Positions 58,061 to 64,000 of a DNA stretch of 64,000 nucleotides are shown in pieces. Under the pieces are notes generated by a model, which searched no databases, was not told the DNA's origin, and was given only the letters and a program-made list of their open reading frames with translations. The DNA is from Capillidium heterosporum (taxonomy: Eukaryota; Entomophthoromycota; Entomophthoromycetes; Entomophthorales; Capillidiaceae), in the NCBI GenBank assembly GCA_016630905.1, contig WBMQ01000001.1, positions 1,550,001 to 1,614,000 of the forward strand, given 5' to 3'. Made by a program: the position numbers and the translations under genes. Position 1 is the first letter of the stretch. Every line of letters starts with the position of its first letter.

Positions 58061-59035
58061 ATAAAAAAACTATATCTACTATTTCTTGATTAAAGAGTTT
58101 TGGTTTATCAAAATATATTATCGTTTTAATATACTCAGGAGCTACATAATTTAAATATAGTATCAAATTTGGGTTATCTTTCATTTAGTGTATTATCTGT
58201 AGTAGGTCATCCAAAATCAAAAGACGTCGAATTCCAAAAGGAGTATCAAAGTCCATTTCGCTTCTAAGGATTGGAAAAAATGTCAGTATAAATTATATAT
58301 GCCAATTCCAAAGCAAAATATCGAAAAGAAGTTTGGACAAGTGTAGATAATGTGCTTATAGTAGGGGATAGGTTCAAGAGTTTGGGTTTTTAGGGTGAAA
58401 TATAGTAACCCTTAAAAAGTTGGATGTCAGATTCACTTAGAAGAACATGTCTATACAGACTGTTCACTGTATAGTGTCAAGTAGTGTCTACAAGCTGATA
58501 TCTTAGATTAGCCTTCTAAAGGTATAGCCTTTGGATGCTACAGTTTTCGATGTCCTTAATCAACTTGTAATTCGAAACAAATATTCCATTAAGCTTTCAA
58601 CAGTTGTTTATTATCGATAGGTTTGGAAGTTTATCAATATTTCCTATTCTTTAAAGTTTCCCCTGTATAGGACAAATTGTTGGGCCAAACATCTATAGGC
58701 TTAATTTTGTTATAGTAAAGCAAGTTTCCACGCATTAATAAACTATAGTTGTCTTTATATATATGTAAATGTCGAAAAGGAGTCGTTATTGAATTTAAAT
58801 ATACACAGATAAGGGTTTGGCATACAAGACCTGATAACAAGTAGCTAGTAATCCGTAGTTCAAAACTATGCTAAAATGAATTGAAAATCCAATCCAAACC
58901 TTCAACCTACAGGTGATTGTAAATCATTGATCTGTTTTTCGATTTAGAGCCTTCTAAAAAATATTTACAAAGTAGGTATATAAGGGGTCAGGTTATTTGA
59001 TTTTACTCATTTAAATTGTACTTGAGAAGATCTAG
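58061..59035. other. Spacer between HMT1 copies
   Basis: No gene; a 68-codon minus frame (58634-58840) has no motif. Confidence 0.55.
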
Positions 59036-61734
59036 ATGAGCTTGAACGACCAATTGAATTGCCCTGTAGGCGGTATAGATACCTGTAAACTTCAACTGGG
59101 ACTACCAGTAGTTGTACTGAGTTTATCGCTATACCTCACTTTAAAGCTAATGTACAATACCACCATTCACACCAACAGCAAAGATGGAAAAGTATCTCTC
59201 CTCAACACTATACCCTTAGAACCTATAAACCGTTACCTTCCCAACCTGAGCCAACTATGTATCAACGGAGCAATAGTTGTGATATTGACAATTAGCCTAG
59301 TAGCAATTATTTACGACGGTATAATGAAATCAATATGGGTATCCGATTCCTATACAATCTACCTGCTTTTGCAGCTGATTTCCTGGATCGTGCTATCCTT
59401 TCACCTAATTCTGACCTTGCCCATAACTTCCAACTACTATCATTTGCTCGGTAGCTGCCTAAGTTGCATCGAGTTGATCAATTCTGTGAGATGGATCCTT
59501 TTAATAAGTATTTTTAATATATTATATTTTCTAACTTATATAGGAAAACATGGTTATCCAAGTAGCTACATCGTATACATGATAAGTGCTATGTTGAAGA
59601 TGGTTTTAAGCGTAGCATTTTTAAAGGCTGGAATACCTTTTACATTAAAGGAATCCAATTATCAAAGTTTTGATGCCAAATTCAACATAGACTCTAAGCC
59701 AGATACCCCAGCCTCTCAACATTCCTCTTCAACCCCAAATTCTGAAGAAAAGATACCGTTTACCCAACAATTAGGTGTTATATTCCCTTATCTATGGCCC
59801 AAATCCCTAAAACTAAAGGCATATATAATGCTGGCTCTCCTTTCGCTAGTATTTGGTCGTATAATGAATCCACTTCTACCACTCCAAAACAAGGTGATAA
59901 TAGACCTGTTAAACGATCCAACCTCCACAAAGAACCAGGTCTACACTTCTATACTCTATAATTTTTTCCTAAACACTTTGAGTGGGCATGGTGGGCTCGT
60001 CAATATGTTGCAGAGTTGGGTTTTGATGCCCATTAACCACCACGTACAACGAAATATCTCCAAGGACACATTCGAGCACCTCCATCGTCTATCAATGAAG
60101 TTCCATATCCAGAGAAAGACTGGTGAAGTCTTTAGTTTTATGGTAATTATCTAGTTTGACTATGTTTACTTCGCTTTAATTCTTAATATCCATTTAACCC
60201 ATACTTTAATTTGTAGGATCGTGGTGCGGGATCCATTCAGAGCCTGGTGTCCATGCTGCTATTTACCCTATTACCTACTCTACTAGACATCGCTGTGGCT
60301 TTCTTTCTCGTTTACTACTTTTTCGATGTGGGCTATTCTCTAATTATAGGAGTAACAGTCATTTTGTACTGGGCTGTGACCTTAGCTGTAGACAGTTGGA
60401 GGTAAGTTATCGATAAAAATGTTCAACTATATTTATCATAAACATTAGGAAGAAGATACAAAGATCGATGAACAAACTAGATTCCAATTTTAGAGGCAAT
60501 GCCGTAGACTCTATATTGAATTATGAGACCGTCAAGCTGTTTACCTCTGAAAAGTTCGAAGTGGATAGATATGACGAAGCTTTAGTCAAATGCTTCGAAG
60601 CCAACTTCAAAACTCGGGCTGTTTCACCCATACTTAGCCTGGCTCAGGGCACAATAATAGCCTTGGCCTCCTTAGTCGCCAGCTTAAGATGCGCTAGTCA
60701 GATAGTGGCTGGTAAAAAAGGACCGGGTGATTTCGTCATGTTAAACATCTATTTCTCACAAATAATCTCACGCATAAGTTCTATCATCTTCTTTTACACT
60801 ATGGTTCAAGATAGCTTCGTAAACATGGAGGCTTTGGTCAAGCTCCTGATGACCAAACCAGACATTTTAGATGCTCCGGATGCCATCGATATCACCATGA
60901 ATAACGATACTAAACATTCCGTGACTTTTGGTAAAGATATATAGTGTTTTAATCAAAGAACTAACATAATATATTTTAGATAGCGTCGGCTTCTGTTACA
61001 ACGAGGAGCGAAAGGTTTTGGATGGTCTTAGCTTCCACATCCAACCTGGCACTTCAACAGCTTTAGTTGGTCCTAGTGGCGGTGGAAAATCAACCATCCT
61101 CAAACTACTCTTCCGATTCTACGACGTCGATAACGGTGCCATAAAAGTCAACGGCAACAATATTAAGAATATCAAGGTACAAAGCCTACGAAAGTTGATT
61201 GGAGTAGTTCCCCAGGATGTAGTGCTTTTCAATGCAGACTTGATGTATAACATAAGGTACGGCAATCAGGACGCCAGTGACAACCAGATTTACGAAGCGG
61301 CAAAGTTGGCACAAATCCACGACAAGATTATGAGTTTCCCAGAGGGATATTCGACTGTAGTTGGAGAACGTGGGTTACGCCTAAGTGGCGGTGAGAAACA
61401 ACGTGTCGCTATTGCTCGAGCTTTACTCAAGGATCCATCCATCGTCGTACTTGACGAAGCCACTTCATCTTTAGACTCCAACACTGAAGCTGGAATACAA
61501 AAAGCGTTCGAAAAAGCTTTCCATAGTAGAACTTCAATCACTATCGCTCATAGACTTTCTACCATTGTAAATGTAGATCAGATAGTAGTAGTTGTAGATG
61601 GAAAAGTGGTTGAAATTGGTTCTCATAAGGAGTTAATTAAGGTTGTCAATGGCGTCTACAGAACTATGTGGTTGAAACAACTAAATCTGAATGAAGATTC
61701 AGCTGAACAGGAAAGTGGTGATACTGGTAAATGA
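59036..61734 (+). CDS. HMT1: Hmt1/ABCB6-type ABC half-transporter, copy 2
   Basis: Five exons: join(59036..59507, 59544..60142, 60217..60401, 60449..60930, 60980..61734), 830 residues. The same layout as copy 1: five-helix TMD0 (GIDTCKLQLGLPVVVLSLSL), an extra Ser/Thr-rich linker (residues near 225), the TMD with NKLDSNFRGNAVDSILNYET, and an NBD with GPSGGGKST, PQDVVLFNADLMYNI, LSGGEKQRVAIAR and VVLDEATSSLDSNT. The D-loop is SSLD instead of SALD. The C-terminus adds ESGDTGK. Intron 1 is 36 nt and carries no stop in frame, so its retention would add 12 residues. Differences from copy 1 are spread over the protein, so the duplication is old, apart from one identical tract near the signature. 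Confidence 0.93.
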
Positions 61735-62140
61735 TAAATAAATCTATATCATATTGATAATTTGAGCTACAAATTCCTTTAATAAGCTTTATACAATCAG
61801 TTGCCACGCTTAGTAGCTATACTTGTCGTGTTGACATGAAAAGTAAAAGTACTTTCGATTTAATGCCAAGAAATGGTTGGAAGGTGAGTGGCTATGAAAA
61901 CTGATGAATAGGAAAGTTAAAAATATTGACTGTATACAAATATAGAGGCATGTATTCTTAGATTTCAGCAATATTTTAGACAAAATTGATCTACAAAGTC
62001 TTCATTAGCTTTACTTTATGACGAAATCTTGAAGGATTTAATTTCTAGAAATTTTAGTATGCTTTTTAGAACTCGTAAACCTGTCAAAATTTTCAAAGAT
62101 TAGCAGTACAAACACAAAGCCCTCAACTTACTAAAGAAAC
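61735..62140. other. Intergenic
   Basis: No feature seen between HMT1 copy 2 and the KAT14-like gene. Confidence 0.55.
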
Positions 62141-64000
62141 ATGGATGAAAACAACATCCAATGCAACTATTGTCAACTTAGTATAAGGTAATTTTCGAAT
62201 CAATATATGAAGTGTCATAATAGAGGTGTTAATTCCTATATAGCTTGGATGAAGTACAAGAGAAAAGCTGTAAATGTATAAAGTGCAAACAGCACGTCCA
62301 TTTCGGTATATTAGATTAAAGCTACAGATTAATCATTTCAACTAGATTGTTTTGAGAGTAAGACTGGCTGGTTCTACGGCGACAATTTCCTAGATTTTAC
62401 TTGCAAGAAATGTGCACCTAAAGAGATTTTGAAAAGGATCCCAATGAGCTGGTAAAAACAATTTCTTATAAATTTAGTTTTAATTCAGCTTATACTTAGG
62501 ATTTCAGTGGTTCACATTTCACTTTACAACATCCGAATAAAGCAGAAAGGTTTAGATGGGTTCCATAGCAATCGTGAAGCCATTTGTCCATTTATCGATG
62601 AGAATTGGGACGACCTATTTATAATTAAGAAACGTAATTGAGGGCGCCAGTCAAGTTTTTAATTGCAGATTAGGTTCGTCAACTTGGAGAAATACGGTGG
62701 CTAGCGTTCTATCGACACAGAAGGAGATCTTTTCCAACGGGTTAAGCGTGTTACAAAAGCAAGGTAATGAGAATCCAAACTTGCTAAGTTCAACTGTTTT
62801 GTTTAGGATGGTGGGGGCTAAAGGTGAAAGATCCTCCTCAGAGATCATGTAAGGTATAGTTTTAAACTTTTATTAAGTTTCAATTAGTCTCCGCCAAAAT
62901 CTATGGAGAAACGGTACACTACCTTTGACATCCTTTTCTAACCATTATTTTAGAAGGCTATTCAAGGAAATCCTGCCAGGATAAAAATAGAGCCGCCAAA
63001 TGAAGTTTCAATATCTGCAAGCGTATCGAAACCAAAAAATTTACCAAGTGTCCAATCTAAGAAGAGGGATTCTGCCTTGGCTAATGAATCTGAGTCATCC
63101 TCTAAGAAAGTCAAAGAGGAGGTATCGAGTCCGGTTAGCTCACTTTCAAGCTTAACCTTGTCTCCCCGAAGCCCAAAAAAGGTTCTCAAATCAACGGGTG
63201 TCTCCGGCACAAAGGTCAAAGAGGACACTTTCGATTTTGAGAGCACTCCCAGCGACCTCAGCTTTTCAAATTCTTCAGATGCATTTATCTCTCCTCCAAG
63301 TACATCCAAAGATCCGCCAATTAAACTTGAACTCAAGTCAGGTAATAAAAATACAACGGGATCTACCAATGGTAATCATCTATTCTACTCATAACTACTA
63401 AAATTTATGTCATATAAAGTTAAAATAATTACTGACAGGAAAAGTCGAAATGTATTGAAAGGCAAGAGTAATATAATCAATTCTACACCGGTTAAAGAAG
63501 GTATATATATTTATTGCTATAATGGAATCATGGCTAATCTATTTCAAATTAATTAATGTCAGTAGCAAAAAAAATCGCTAGCGATACCGAAGATTCTGAT
63601 GAAGAATTAGACCAGGTAATTCTAACATTTATATATAATGGTTTAATTTTTACTGATGGTAGATCAACGAGCCTGAAACCCAATTCGATCCCAGCTTTTT
63701 CGAGCTATCTAGCCCAGTAGCAAAGCTAAAAAGAATCGACAGCACCCTTGAATTTGATATTATGCATCGCATCAACGACTACGGTTCTCAGCCGGTTCCA
63801 CCACCGTTACGACGTCTCTATAGGAAACTTTATCTAATAAGGGTAATATACCATTTTAAAAATAATATTCCAATCTAAGCTTACATTACTTTTAGCTAAA
63901 GCGAAGGCTAAAAATTACACCGTTCAATTTGGATGCTAAACTGGACCGGTACTTCAATCAATACACTCGAGATTCCATGAAAGCACCGTCCAGCATCAAA
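62141..64000 (+). CDS. KAT14: KAT14 (CSRP2BP)-like chromatin protein, 3' end outside window
   Basis: Early exons are firm: join(62141..62187, 62244..62305, 62346..62451, 62500..62633, 62674..62763, 62807..62848), then one to three uncertain exons (about 62900-63420 and 63555-63615), 63663..63842, 63896..>64000. The N-terminus is a cysteine-rich finger (CNYC, CKCIKCKQHVHFDCF, FTCKKC), with GDNFLDFTCKKC, SWISVVHISLYNI, AICPFIDENWDDLF, SSTWRNTVASVLST and WWGLKVKDPP matching the domain of KAT14 also related to ASH2. Later PPPLRRLYRKLYLIRLKRRL and TPFNLDAKLDRYF match the middle region ahead of the GNAT domain. Between lies a Ser/Lys/Pro-rich linker. KAT14 is a subunit of the ATAC acetyltransferase complex with GCN5. 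The acetyltransferase domain, if present, lies beyond the right edge. Confidence 0.82.

Overview
This is an AT-rich eukaryotic nuclear window, almost certainly from a fungus. Fungal markers are a Spa2 polarisome scaffold, a Zn(II)2Cys6 transcription factor, an Msn2/4-type zinc-finger protein, an Atg20/Snx41-type sorting nexin, Erg27, Rib1 (GTP cyclohydrolase II) and two Hmt1-type ABC half-transporters. Genes carry many very short introns (mostly about 30-70 nt, GTA/GTG donors, TAG/AAG acceptors, CTAAC-like branch sites). TAA, TAG and TGA all terminate conserved genes, so the standard code applies. A KAT14-like ATAC-type gene is familiar from animals, so an early-diverging (zygomycete-grade) fungus is my best guess. 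That is inference; I do not identify the species.

Layout. 1-16 kb: sorting nexin (cut by the left edge), ERG27, a doubtful small ORF, fibrillarin, ESCRT-II SNF8, tRNA-Val(CAC), SPA2, a two-RRM hnRNP-type protein and RPL3. 16-30 kb: a short COG3, a PIN/auxin-efflux-type carrier, a full-length ABCB exporter, an MPDU1-type PQ-loop protein and a small ArfGAP. 30-36.4 kb: three tandem copies of a 138-residue secreted six-cysteine beta/gamma-crystallin-like protein, then a divergent Zn2Cys6 regulator. 37-47.4 kb: cytochrome oxidase subunit Vb/COX4, eIF1A, a C2H2 factor, an unrecognised protein with an internal repeat, and TAP42. 48-64 kb: NPR2 and a membrane-anchored SDR (divergent pair), a small piggyBac-like MITE, RIB1, two tandem HMT1-type transporters, and a KAT14-like gene cut by the right edge.

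Most genes are independent housekeeping loci: ribosome biogenesis and translation, vesicle traffic, TOR signalling (TAP42, NPR2), and sterol, riboflavin and glycan synthesis. The accessory parts are the secreted-protein array with its neighbouring regulator, the HMT1 duplication, the ABCB exporter, the MITE and the repeat-containing unknown. Five apparent single-base frameshifts interrupt four otherwise well conserved genes (ERG27, the ABCB exporter twice, MPDU1-type, NPR2). Four of the five sit at short homopolymers, so read or assembly error must be excluded before any is called a pseudogene. Exon coordinates were worked out by eye from splice signals, frame continuity and family conservation.
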